Source: Chitinophagales bacterium (GTDB taxonomy: Bacteria > Bacteroidota > Bacteroidia > Chitinophagales > Chitinophagaceae). From it: 8,726 nucleotides of DNA. Location of the stretch: positions 1-8,726 of the forward strand of contig JANXYS010000348.1 of the NCBI GenBank assembly GCA_025355935.1, given 5' to 3'. Positions within the stretch are counted from its first letter, which is position 1. Every line of letters begins with the position of its first letter. The position numbers and the translations under genes were made by a program. Below are positions 1 through 5,846 of the stretch, piece after piece. Under the pieces are notes generated by a model. That model made no database searches, had not been told where the DNA came from, and saw only the letters and a program-made list of their open reading frames with translations.

Positions 1-298
1 CGATATAGATGTCAAAGGAGCCATCCATGTGCAACAGCAATACCCCATTAATACCTTAAGTATCTTTATCGAACCACCATCGGTTACCGAATTACAAAAA
101 CGCCTTGAAAGCCGCGGAACCGAAACTCAAGAAACCCTGGCAGCCCGTGTAAATAAAGCCTCTTATGAAATTTCCTTTAAAACTCATTTCGACGAAATTA
201 TAGTTAATGATAACCTTGACAGGGCTTGCAAAGCAGCACAGGCGCTGGTTGAAACTTTTTTGAACGTGGAACTTTTTCAGGGTAAAAAATCTGATTGA
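1..298 (+). CDS. gmk: Guanylate kinase, C-terminal half (5' end outside window)
   Basis: Guanylate kinase phosphorylates GMP (or dGMP) to GDP with ATP in the cytoplasm, in purine nucleotide supply. The reading frame is open from base 2, so the gene enters from the left; 98 residues are visible out of the roughly 190-200 usual for the family. The visible part starts with the conserved DIDVKGA strand, continues through SIFIEPPS and the lid-region stretch KRLESRGTETQETLAARV, and ends with the FDEIIVNDNLDRA segment typical of the Gmk C-terminus. The P-loop and GMP-binding residues lie upstream and cannot be checked. A GTG codon at 29 could be mistaken for a start, but the family match continues upstream of it. 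The stop at 296-298 overlaps a possible TTG start of the next gene. Identification is firm from the motifs. Confidence 0.95.
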   Translation, partial: DIDVKGAIHVQQQYPINTLSIFIEPPSVTELQKRLESRGTETQETLAARVNKASYEISFKTHFDEIIVNDNLDRACKAAQALVETFLNVELFQGKKSD

Positions 299-321
299 CC
301 TCAATTGCTTATTTTTATACT

Positions 322-1605
322 ATGATAACTGCCATCATCGCCATCTTTATTTCACTTTTACTCATTGGTTTTTTTTCAGGGATAGAAATAGCATTTATCT
401 CGGTTAACAAACTTTCCATCGAACTTAATAAGAAACAAGGAACGTACAGCGGCAAAATTTGGGGTGAATTTGCTGAAAACCCTACCAGGTTTATTGGCAC
501 TACATTACTTGCTTTTAATATTGTATTGGTAGTGTACGGACTGCTTATCGGCCAACTATTATTCCCGCTATGGAATTACATAAGTAAGCACCTTCATGTT
601 TCCGATGATAACCTAAGTTATATCCGCCTTTTTGTTGAAACGATTGGTGCCACAGCAATACTGCTTGTGGTAGAATTCATGTTTAAGGCTTTGTTCAGGG
701 CGCGTAATAACAGCATCCTCAGTAATGGAATTATTACGTATTTCATTCGCTTCATGTATGGAATGTTTGCTTCCACTGCCTCCGTTTTTGTTAACATATC
801 TGAATGGATGCTCCGATACATTTTTAACGTGAAACTTAATGACAAAAAAGAAGTCTTTAGTAAGATGGACCTCGAACATTTTGTACTTCAATACAAGGGC
901 CACAATGAAGATGAGAGTTCTGAACTCAATAAGGAACTTTTTGAAAATGCCTTATCATTGAGTGATACTAAACTTAGAGAATGCCTGGTTCCCCGTAAGG
1001 AAATAGTGGGCCTCGAACAGCATAAAAGTATAGAAGATGCAAAAAAGTTATTTGTAGAAACAAGCCTGAGTAAACTTGTAGTTTATAATCATAACATTGA
1101 TTCGATTTCAGGGTACATCCATCAACTCGACCTTTTTAAACATCCTTCCAGCATAACTGAAATACTATTGCCCATTCCAACCGTTCCGGAAAGCATGAGT
1201 GCTACTGACCTCATGAACAAATTCAGTAAAGAAAGAAAAAGTATTGCTTGGGTGATCGATGAATTTGGTGGAACCGCAGGGATCGTTACCATGGAAGATC
1301 TTCTGGAAGAAATCTTTGGGGAAATAAAAGATGAATATGATGATGTAGATGAATTTATCGAAAAACAATTATCAGGAAACGAATTTATTTTCAGCGGCAG
1401 GCTTGAGCTTGATTATATTTCACAAAAATATGACCTCGTTTTTGCAGAAGAGGAAGGTGCAGAAACCCTCTCAGGGTATATCATCCAAAACAATGAATCT
1501 ATTCCAAAGCAGAAACAACGGATCATTGTGGGAAACTACGAATTCGATATTGTTACTGTTAGTGGTACCCGGATCGAGACAGTAAAACTTAAGGTATTGA
1601 AGTAA
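322..1605 (+). CDS. CNNM/CorC ('hemolysin') family membrane protein with CBS pair
   Basis: Counting from ATG 322 the protein has 427 residues. The N-terminal half is a CNNM (DUF21) membrane domain with about four hydrophobic segments (near residues 1-22, 56-80, 103-125 and 130-150) and the family signature FFSGIEIAFISVNK. Two CBS domains follow: the first starts near LVPRKEIVGLE (about residue 222), and the second contains the highly conserved WVIDEFGGTAGIVTMEDLLE (about 310-330). The last 80 residues fit the CorC/HlyC C-terminal domain. Family members are linked to Mg2+ or Co2+ efflux and adenine-nucleotide sensing; 'hemolysin' is a historical name. GldE of gliding bacteria is a paralogue, but it usually sits beside gldD, which is absent here, so I do not call gldE. 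A TTG at 295 would add nine residues and overlap the gmk stop; I prefer ATG 322 because the conserved membrane segment begins there. Confidence 0.9.
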   Translation: MITAIIAIFISLLLIGFFSGIEIAFISVNKLSIELNKKQGTYSGKIWGEFAENPTRFIGTTLLAFNIVLVVYGLLIGQLLFPLWNYISKHLHVSDDNLSYIRLFVETIGATAILLVVEFMFKALFRARNNSILSNGIITYFIRFMYGMFASTASVFVNISEWMLRYIFNVKLNDKKEVFSKMDLEHFVLQYKGHNEDESSELNKELFENALSLSDTKLRECLVPRKEIVGLEQHKSIEDAKKLFVETSLSKLVVYNHNIDSISGYIHQLDLFKHPSSITEILLPIPTVPESMSATDLMNKFSKERKSIAWVIDEFGGTAGIVTMEDLLEEIFGEIKDEYDDVDEFIEKQLSGNEFIFSGRLELDYISQKYDLVFAEEEGAETLSGYIIQNNESIPKQKQRIIVGNYEFDIVTVSGTRIETVKLKVLK

Positions 1606-1621
1606 ACGCGTTGACTACAAA

Positions 1622-2722
1622 ATGACTATTGCCGCTCACGTTACCACAGGTAAAGGTTTTCATCAGGATTTTTTATTAGACCAACTTATTTTTTTGGCTA
1701 ATCTTCATCCCAATGATCATATTATTACTTTTGTTTCAGATACTTCCTGGTATTCAACTGAGCTTCCAGAAAACCTTACTCCTGTTGTTATTCGTCCGGC
1801 GATTAGGAATAGACTTTTGCTATATTACTGGTATAATTATCGATTACCTACGCTGCTTAACAGGTACAATACGGACGCATTTATTAGTGAGGCATTAACG
1901 CTGAGTTTAAAAACAACACGAGCACAATTCCTATACATTAGTAATAATGATTTCACGACAAGTGTTGTAAAGCATAAATCACCTTTCTTAAAAAAACACT
2001 TCCCTCAGTTTATTTCACTTAGTCGCAAAATATTCTTCACTGAAAAGTATTTCCAGAATCTTTTTACAAGCACATTGGAAGTAGACAAAAAAAAGTCTGA
2101 GCTAATTTTTCACGGCTTGGCCAGCGAATACAAGCCCTTGAATTTTCTCCAGAAAATGGCAGCGATTACCAGGTTTTCCCGTGACAATGAATACTTTTTA
2201 GTTCCGGTTTCCCCTGGTACGGTTGCGCAACTGACGATCGTTTTAAAGGCGTTTTCTATTTTTAAAAAATGGCAAAGGTCTTCTATGAATTTAGTTCTCC
2301 TGCTTTTTAAGATTCCCAAACAGGACCTGATCCCAAATTTTGAGCTATATAAATTCCGGGAGGAAGTGATCACTATGCCGGCAGATGACGGCGAGGAAAG
2401 CATGCTCGCCATGGGCGGGGCATATTCCGTTATTTATTTGAATGCTTCTTTCTTTCCTGAACCATTCGGCTTAAATGCTCTTTGCGCAGGGGTTCCAATT
2501 GTTACGATAGATAACGAATTCGCGCGGTACGCCTATGGCAATGCGGCGTTGTATTGCTCTTTGAACGAGGAAAGCCTTGCTGAACAAATGCAACTTCTGT
2601 ATAAAGATGAAAACATGAAAAACAAACTTATATCGAATGCAGCCGCTCAAACAGAAAAGTATGACCTTGAGCAGAGTAGCCGACGTCTGTATGAATGTAT
2701 GGAAATAAAATCTGCGGGCTAA
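1622..2722 (+). CDS. GT4-like (GT-B fold) glycosyltransferase with degenerate motifs
   Basis: This 366-residue protein follows the layout of Bacteroidota GT4 (group 1) glycosyltransferases, which move a sugar from an NDP-sugar to an envelope or exopolysaccharide acceptor. Recognisable parts are the N-terminal strand MTIAAHVTTG, the middle segment around IFHGLASEYKPLN (hinge region), LKAFSIFKKW (second Rossmann domain, near residues 208-217) and PEPFGLNALCAGVPIV (279-294), followed by the usual C-terminal helices. Several functional motifs are altered. The phosphate-binding Arg/Lys stretch normally reading like HPRKN is replaced by SPGTVAQLT (197-205), and the E-x7-E motif keeps only its first Glu (E280) and looks shortened. 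The frame is intact for its whole length, so this is a divergent protein rather than a decayed gene. It starts 16 bases after the CNNM/CorC gene, suggesting cotranscription. The fold is fairly sure; catalytic activity and substrate are unknown. Confidence 0.75.
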   Translation: MTIAAHVTTGKGFHQDFLLDQLIFLANLHPNDHIITFVSDTSWYSTELPENLTPVVIRPAIRNRLLLYYWYNYRLPTLLNRYNTDAFISEALTLSLKTTRAQFLYISNNDFTTSVVKHKSPFLKKHFPQFISLSRKIFFTEKYFQNLFTSTLEVDKKKSELIFHGLASEYKPLNFLQKMAAITRFSRDNEYFLVPVSPGTVAQLTIVLKAFSIFKKWQRSSMNLVLLLFKIPKQDLIPNFELYKFREEVITMPADDGEESMLAMGGAYSVIYLNASFFPEPFGLNALCAGVPIVTIDNEFARYAYGNAALYCSLNEESLAEQMQLLYKDENMKNKLISNAAAQTEKYDLEQSSRRLYECMEIKSAG

Positions 2723-2727
2723 ATCGC

Positions 2728-2735
2728 TAACTTCG
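2728..2735 (+). promoter_or_regulatory. Possible Bacteroidota -7 element before gldC
   Basis: TAACTTCG differs at one fixed position from the Bacteroidota -7 consensus TAnnTTTG and lies 19 bases before the gldC start, which would give a leader of about a dozen bases. I see no TTG/TTTG box at the expected -33 distance, so gldC may simply be read from the upstream genes. Confidence 0.25.
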
Positions 2736-2754
2736 CAAAAAGAAACGCGATAAC

Positions 2755-3105
2755 ATGAAAAAGTCTTCAATTAACATCGATATACTGCTTGATCCCGATA
2801 AAGTCCCTGAACAAATTAATTGGAAAGCTACGGACAGCAGTGCTGATTTGCTGCAGAAAGCGAAAGCGATGAGTGTCGCATTCTGGGATGGCGCGGATAA
2901 AACAGCTCTTCGCATAGATCTTTGGACGAAAGATATGATGGTTGATGAAATGGGTGATTTTTTCTACCAGATGCTTATGAGTATGGCAGATACCTTTCAA
3001 CGCGCTACGAAGCAGGATGAAATTGCAAATGATATGAAGGTCTTTGCAAAAAGCTTTTTTGAAAAGTTCAGGGAGGCTCAACTGAAGGAACACGGTGCCT
3101 CATAA
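2755..3105 (+). CDS. gldC: Gliding motility protein GldC
   Basis: The 116-residue product has no signal peptide or membrane segment and matches GldC along its length. Matching stretches are the opening KKSSINIDILLDPDKVPEQI, the W-x-A-T-D segment near residues 23-27, SVAFWDGADKTALRIDLWTKDM (about 42-63), and VDEMGDFFYQMLMSMADTFQRAT (about 65-87). In Flavobacterium johnsoniae GldC is a soluble accessory protein of gliding: its loss reduces but does not abolish spreading, unlike core type IX secretion/gliding components. It is restricted to Bacteroidota, which supports the lineage call. In Flavobacterium gldB lies directly beside gldC; here the upstream neighbour is the glycosyltransferase-like gene and no gldB is in the window. 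The ATG at 2755 is preceded by an A-rich stretch without a Shine-Dalgarno sequence, normal for this phylum. Presence of GldC does not prove that the organism glides. Confidence 0.92.
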   Translation: MKKSSINIDILLDPDKVPEQINWKATDSSADLLQKAKAMSVAFWDGADKTALRIDLWTKDMMVDEMGDFFYQMLMSMADTFQRATKQDEIANDMKVFAKSFFEKFREAQLKEHGAS

Positions 3106-3146
3106 ACATACCGACAAACTATATCGACAACCATAAATAATTAAAA

Positions 3147-3596
3147 ATGGCATTAGAACAGCAAATCATGGCTGAGATGAAAGAAGCAATGAAAGCAAAA
3201 AACGAAGCAGCTCTACGAGGATTGCGTGCAATTAAGGCTGAAATTATAAAAGCAAAAACTGAACCCGGTGCGGGCGGAGAAATTGATGAGGCAACTGAAC
3301 AAAAATTTTTGCAAAAAATGATGAAGCAGCGCAGGGACTCCCTCGATATTTTTGAAAAACAAAATCGGGAAGATCTGGCGCTGAAAGAAAGGGAAGAGAT
3401 TGCAGTGATTGAAAAATTTTTGCCGAAGCAGATGGACTTACCCGAAATCAAAATTGTTGTAGCTGGTATCATCGCGGAAACCGGGGCAACCTCAACAGCA
3501 GATATGGGCAAAGTAATAGGACTGGCCTCCAAACTACTTGCAGGCAAAGCAGATGGCAAAACTATTAGTGGAGTTGTAAAAGAATTACTTGGATAA
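3147..3596 (+). CDS. GatB/YqeY domain-containing protein
   Basis: This 149-residue soluble protein is rich in Lys, Glu and Ala and largely helical, and matches the YqeY family in length and layout. The N-terminal helical part contains LRAIKAEIIKAK (about residues 26-37) and a central MKQRRDSLDIFEKQNREDLA stretch; the conserved FLPKQM (about 90-95) opens the C-terminal bundle, which ends with MGKVIGLASKLLAGKADGKT and VVKELLG. The C-terminal domain resembles the tail of GatB, a subunit of the glutamyl-/aspartyl-tRNA amidotransferase, where it contacts tRNA. Stand-alone YqeY proteins are therefore suspected to bind tRNA, but their role is not settled. There is no GatB catalytic domain here. It lies 41 bases after gldC and 8 bases before the CvpA-family gene, so it is probably cotranscribed with the latter. 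The start at 3147 follows an A-rich AATTAAAA stretch and gives the expected family length. Confidence 0.92.
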   Translation: MALEQQIMAEMKEAMKAKNEAALRGLRAIKAEIIKAKTEPGAGGEIDEATEQKFLQKMMKQRRDSLDIFEKQNREDLALKEREEIAVIEKFLPKQMDLPEIKIVVAGIIAETGATSTADMGKVIGLASKLLAGKADGKTISGVVKELLG

Positions 3597-3604
3597 AATA
3601 TAAG

Positions 3605-4147
3605 ATGATAATTGATATAGCCTTTGCTGTTTTTCTTCTACTTGCCCTAATCAAAGGTTACAGCAAAGGTCTTATAGTTGCCTTATTTTCTATCGTTGCC
3701 TTTGTAGCCGGACTTGCGGCAGCGTTAAAACTATCTTCTTATGTAGCCTTGCGGTTATCTGCTTCAACGAGCGTTTCAGCAAGGTGGTTACCTTTTATTT
3801 CTTTCTTCCTTGTTTTTGTAATAGTAGTTGTGTTAGTTAACCTAGGTGGTAAACTAGTTCAAAAATCTATGCAACTACTGTTGCTAGGATGGGCTAACAG
3901 GATAGGAGGTATCTTGCTTTATGGAATGCTTTACGCAATTTTATTGAGCATTTTTGTTTTTTATGCAACCCAATTAAAAATTTTATCTGCTGCAACTGCG
4001 GCATCTTCGGTGGTTTATCCCTTCATACAATCACTCGGTCCGTGGGTTATCAATTCTCTTGGTTCCTTCATCCCTTTTTTCAAAGGTCTCTTTATAACAC
4101 TGCAAGAATTTTTCGGAAAAATGGCAGCAAAGGATCCGTCCACCTGA
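3605..4147 (+). CDS. CvpA family inner-membrane protein
   Basis: This 180-residue integral membrane protein has four predicted hydrophobic segments, near residues 4-20, 25-48, 62-82 and 98-122, and a final amphipathic or weakly hydrophobic tail. The N-terminal LIKGYSKGLIVALFSIVAF (about 18-36) is the recognisable CvpA signature (KGxxKG followed by a hydrophobic helix). In Escherichia coli CvpA is named for its requirement in colicin V production and is linked to envelope homeostasis; the molecular function of the family is unknown. The start lies 8 bases after the YqeY-domain stop, so the two genes are probably in one transcript. The C-terminal 60 residues have no motif I recognise. Family assignment rests on the signature, the length and the topology, not on a catalytic residue. 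Confidence 0.85.
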   Translation: MIIDIAFAVFLLLALIKGYSKGLIVALFSIVAFVAGLAAALKLSSYVALRLSASTSVSARWLPFISFFLVFVIVVVLVNLGGKLVQKSMQLLLLGWANRIGGILLYGMLYAILLSIFVFYATQLKILSAATAASSVVYPFIQSLGPWVINSLGSFIPFFKGLFITLQEFFGKMAAKDPST

Positions 4148-4285
4148 CGGCAATGGCCGAACCTCACAATAGGCAGTGTACTATTAGGCCACTCTCATTA
4201 CTTTATCTTAATTGTAAAGAACTATTTTTGCTGTAAATAAAGTATTTTAGCAATTCACAGAATAGCAATACCATATAACCAACGA
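4148..4285 (+). other. 138-bp intergenic region with weak stem-loop
   Basis: This is the largest gap in the window. Just after the CvpA stop an interrupted inverted repeat can be drawn: TGGCC (4154-4158) with GGCCA (4187-4191), and inside it AATAG (4168-4172) with CTATT (4181-4185) around an 8-base loop. The internal loop is lopsided and the following sequence is pyrimidine-rich but has no clean T-run, so I do not call an intrinsic terminator. Further right is a candidate promoter element, listed separately. No coding frame here resembles a protein. Confidence 0.35.
4223..4230 (+). promoter_or_regulatory. Candidate Bacteroidota -7 promoter element
   Basis: TATTTTTG fits the Bacteroidota housekeeping-sigma -7 consensus TAnnTTTG at every fixed position. 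It lies 55 bases before the alpha/beta hydrolase start, inside the longest non-coding gap, where a second transcription unit could begin (hydrolase, CBS-ACT, Omp85, nadK). No good TTG/TTTG box is visible at the usual 17-23 base spacing upstream, and the region is AT-rich, so a chance match is possible. Confidence 0.4.
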
Positions 4286-5056
4286 ATGGCTTACGAAATA
4301 AAACAAGACGGAAAATTTAAATTCATCGAAGAAGGAGAAGGAGAAGTACTTTTATTGCTTCACGGATTGTTTGGCGCGCTGAGTAATTTTGGAGACCTTA
4401 TAGACCATTTTAAAAAAACACATAAAGTTGTAGTTCCGGTTCTTCCCTTATTGGATATGGATCTCTTACACACTTCCGTAGGAGGTTTGCAAAAGTTTGT
4501 ATCCAGATTTATCGACCATAGAAAATATGACCGTATTCACCTGATGGGGAATTCTCTTGGTGGTCATGTAGCTCTCGTTCTTATTCTAAAATCTCCTGCA
4601 AAAATAAACTCCTTGATACTGGCAGGAAGTTCAGGGTTATTTGAAAATGGCATGGGTGATACTTATCCTAAGAGAGGAGACAAAGAATATATTCGAAATA
4701 AGACAGGGCTTACTTTTTATGATCCGGCTCTCGCAACTGACGAATTAGTCAATGAAGTTTTTGAAATTACAAACAACCGAATTAAAGTAATTAAAATCAT
4801 TGCCCTGGCAAAAAGTGCAATCCGAAACAACCTGGGTGAAGAAATAAGCCAGATTCAGCAACCGACATGCCTCATATGGGGGAATAACGATACAATTACA
4901 CCTCCATTCGTTGGTAAGGAATTTAATCGGCTGATTCCCAATAGTGAGTTGCATTTTATTGACAAATGCGGGCACGCTCCCATGATGGAGGTCCCTGAAG
5001 AATTCAATAAAATTTTGGATGGCTTTTTTGAAAAACTTAAGGCAGAAAAAGTTTAA
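4286..5056 (+). CDS. Alpha/beta-fold hydrolase, complete catalytic triad
   Basis: The 256-residue protein is a single alpha/beta-hydrolase domain without a signal peptide, so probably cytoplasmic. The oxyanion-hole motif HGLFG is at residues 26-30, the nucleophile elbow GNSLGG puts the catalytic Ser at 90, the acid is D202 in WGNNDTITPP, and the His is H230 in KCGHAPMMEVPEEF. A lid-like insert spans about residues 115-175. The layout resembles the MhpC/BioH group of esterases and C-C hydrolases, but the usual D-x-R-G-x-G-x-S stretch after strand 4 is absent; the corresponding segment reads VPVLPLLDMDLLHTSVGGL (about 50-68). I recall the same pattern in other Bacteroidota proteins, but have not checked it. 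The substrate cannot be told from the sequence. It leads the gene group that continues into the CBS-ACT protein 78 bases downstream. Confidence 0.9.
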   Translation: MAYEIKQDGKFKFIEEGEGEVLLLLHGLFGALSNFGDLIDHFKKTHKVVVPVLPLLDMDLLHTSVGGLQKFVSRFIDHRKYDRIHLMGNSLGGHVALVLILKSPAKINSLILAGSSGLFENGMGDTYPKRGDKEYIRNKTGLTFYDPALATDELVNEVFEITNNRIKVIKIIALAKSAIRNNLGEEISQIQQPTCLIWGNNDTITPPFVGKEFNRLIPNSELHFIDKCGHAPMMEVPEEFNKILDGFFEKLKAEKV

Positions 5057-5134
5057 CACAGGTTTTGGCTTTCTACATATCGAAAGAAACTATTAATTGC
5101 GTCTTATACGTAACTAATACATAAATCCGCCGTA

Positions 5135-5797
5135 ATGCTAACGATTGACCTGGTAAACAAAAATATTCCCCGCCTGCAACTGCAGGATTCAGTAAGTAAG
5201 GGATTGCGACTGATGAGTGACTTCAGGGTTTCGCATTTACCCGTAGTTTCTGATGAAAAATTCCTTGGACTGATTTCTGAAGAAGACCTTCTTGATGCTG
5301 AAGATGGAAAAAACAGCATCGAAGTACTGCAACACCATTTTATACAAGCTTCCGTAAAGGCAAATGTGCATTTTCTCAATGCTGTTAATAGCTCAATACA
5401 ATTAGAAACCAATGTAGTCCCCGTGGTAAATGCTGCCAATGATTACTTAGGTGTGATTAGCACAGCAGACCTATTAAAAACACTTGGAAACTTTTCGGGA
5501 GCTGATGAAATTGGTGGTATTGTTGTGCTTGAAATGGAAAGATCACAGTTTGCAATATCTGAGATCAGCAGAATTGTTGAAAGCAATGATTGTCACATAC
5601 TTCATTTGAATACTACCATAAATCCTATAACTGGCTTACTAACTGTAACCATTCATCTCAACAATAAGGAAATAGCATCCGTAATTGCAACCTTTGAACG
5701 ATATGATTATACCGTGATTTATTATTTTGGAAACGAAAAATTTGAGAACGAAATTGATATTAATTACCGCCACTTTATGAACTACCTCAATCTTTAA
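5135..5797 (+). CDS. CBS-pair protein with C-terminal ACT-like domain
   Basis: The 220-residue soluble protein has three parts. CBS 1 (about residues 1-55) contains SVSKGLRLMSDFRVSHLPVV and FLGLISEEDLLD. CBS 2 (about 65-118) is shorter and more divergent but retains VVPVVNAANDYLGVISTADLL. The last part (about 127-200), from GGIVVLEMERSQFAISEIS to YTVIYYFG, has the alternating strand and helix pattern of an ACT-like domain, as in AcuB-type CBS-ACT proteins. CBS pairs typically bind AMP, ATP or related adenine nucleotides; ACT domains often bind small metabolites such as amino acids. There is no enzymatic or membrane domain, so a regulatory role is inferred; the target is unknown. It lies two genes upstream of nadK, so a link to nucleotide metabolism is possible but unproven. 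The ATG at 5135 begins close to the first CBS strand, which supports this start. Confidence 0.85.
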   Translation: MLTIDLVNKNIPRLQLQDSVSKGLRLMSDFRVSHLPVVSDEKFLGLISEEDLLDAEDGKNSIEVLQHHFIQASVKANVHFLNAVNSSIQLETNVVPVVNAANDYLGVISTADLLKTLGNFSGADEIGGIVVLEMERSQFAISEISRIVESNDCHILHLNTTINPITGLLTVTIHLNNKEIASVIATFERYDYTVIYYFGNEKFENEIDINYRHFMNYLNL

Positions 5798-5846
5798 TAC
5801 TGCTTGCAATTAATATCTCACTCCTTCAATTCAACTTTGCTGCAGT

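Noticed and set aside
613..903. Overlapping - strand open frames inside the CNNM/CorC gene
   Set aside because: They lie fully within a conserved gene, have biased unnatural-looking composition and no recognisable motif.
322..1605. Calling the CNNM/CorC gene gldE because gldC is nearby
   Set aside because: GldE belongs to the same superfamily, but its usual partner gldD is absent here and the domain layout does not separate GldE from other CorC/HlyC proteins.
2110..3093. Series of - strand open frames of about 100 codons across the glycosyltransferase-like gene and gldC
   Set aside because: They are shadows of the + strand genes; no domain, signal or coherent start context is visible.
3119..3559. 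146-codon open frame on the - strand opposite the YqeY-domain gene
   Set aside because: It is the mirror of a Lys/Glu/Ala-rich gene, which leaves few stops on the other strand; the Ser/Ala/Ile/Phe-rich product resembles no family, while the + strand protein matches YqeY throughout.
4042..4236. 64-codon + strand frame running from the CvpA gene into the intergenic gap
   Set aside because: Most of it is a frame-shifted copy of the CvpA coding region and the rest has no protein-like pattern.
5832..5839. CAACTTTG as a -7 element giving a leaderless Omp85 transcript
   Set aside because: It misses the first T of TAnnTTTG, and the only TTG upstream (5804-5806) is about 25 bases away, outside the usual spacing.
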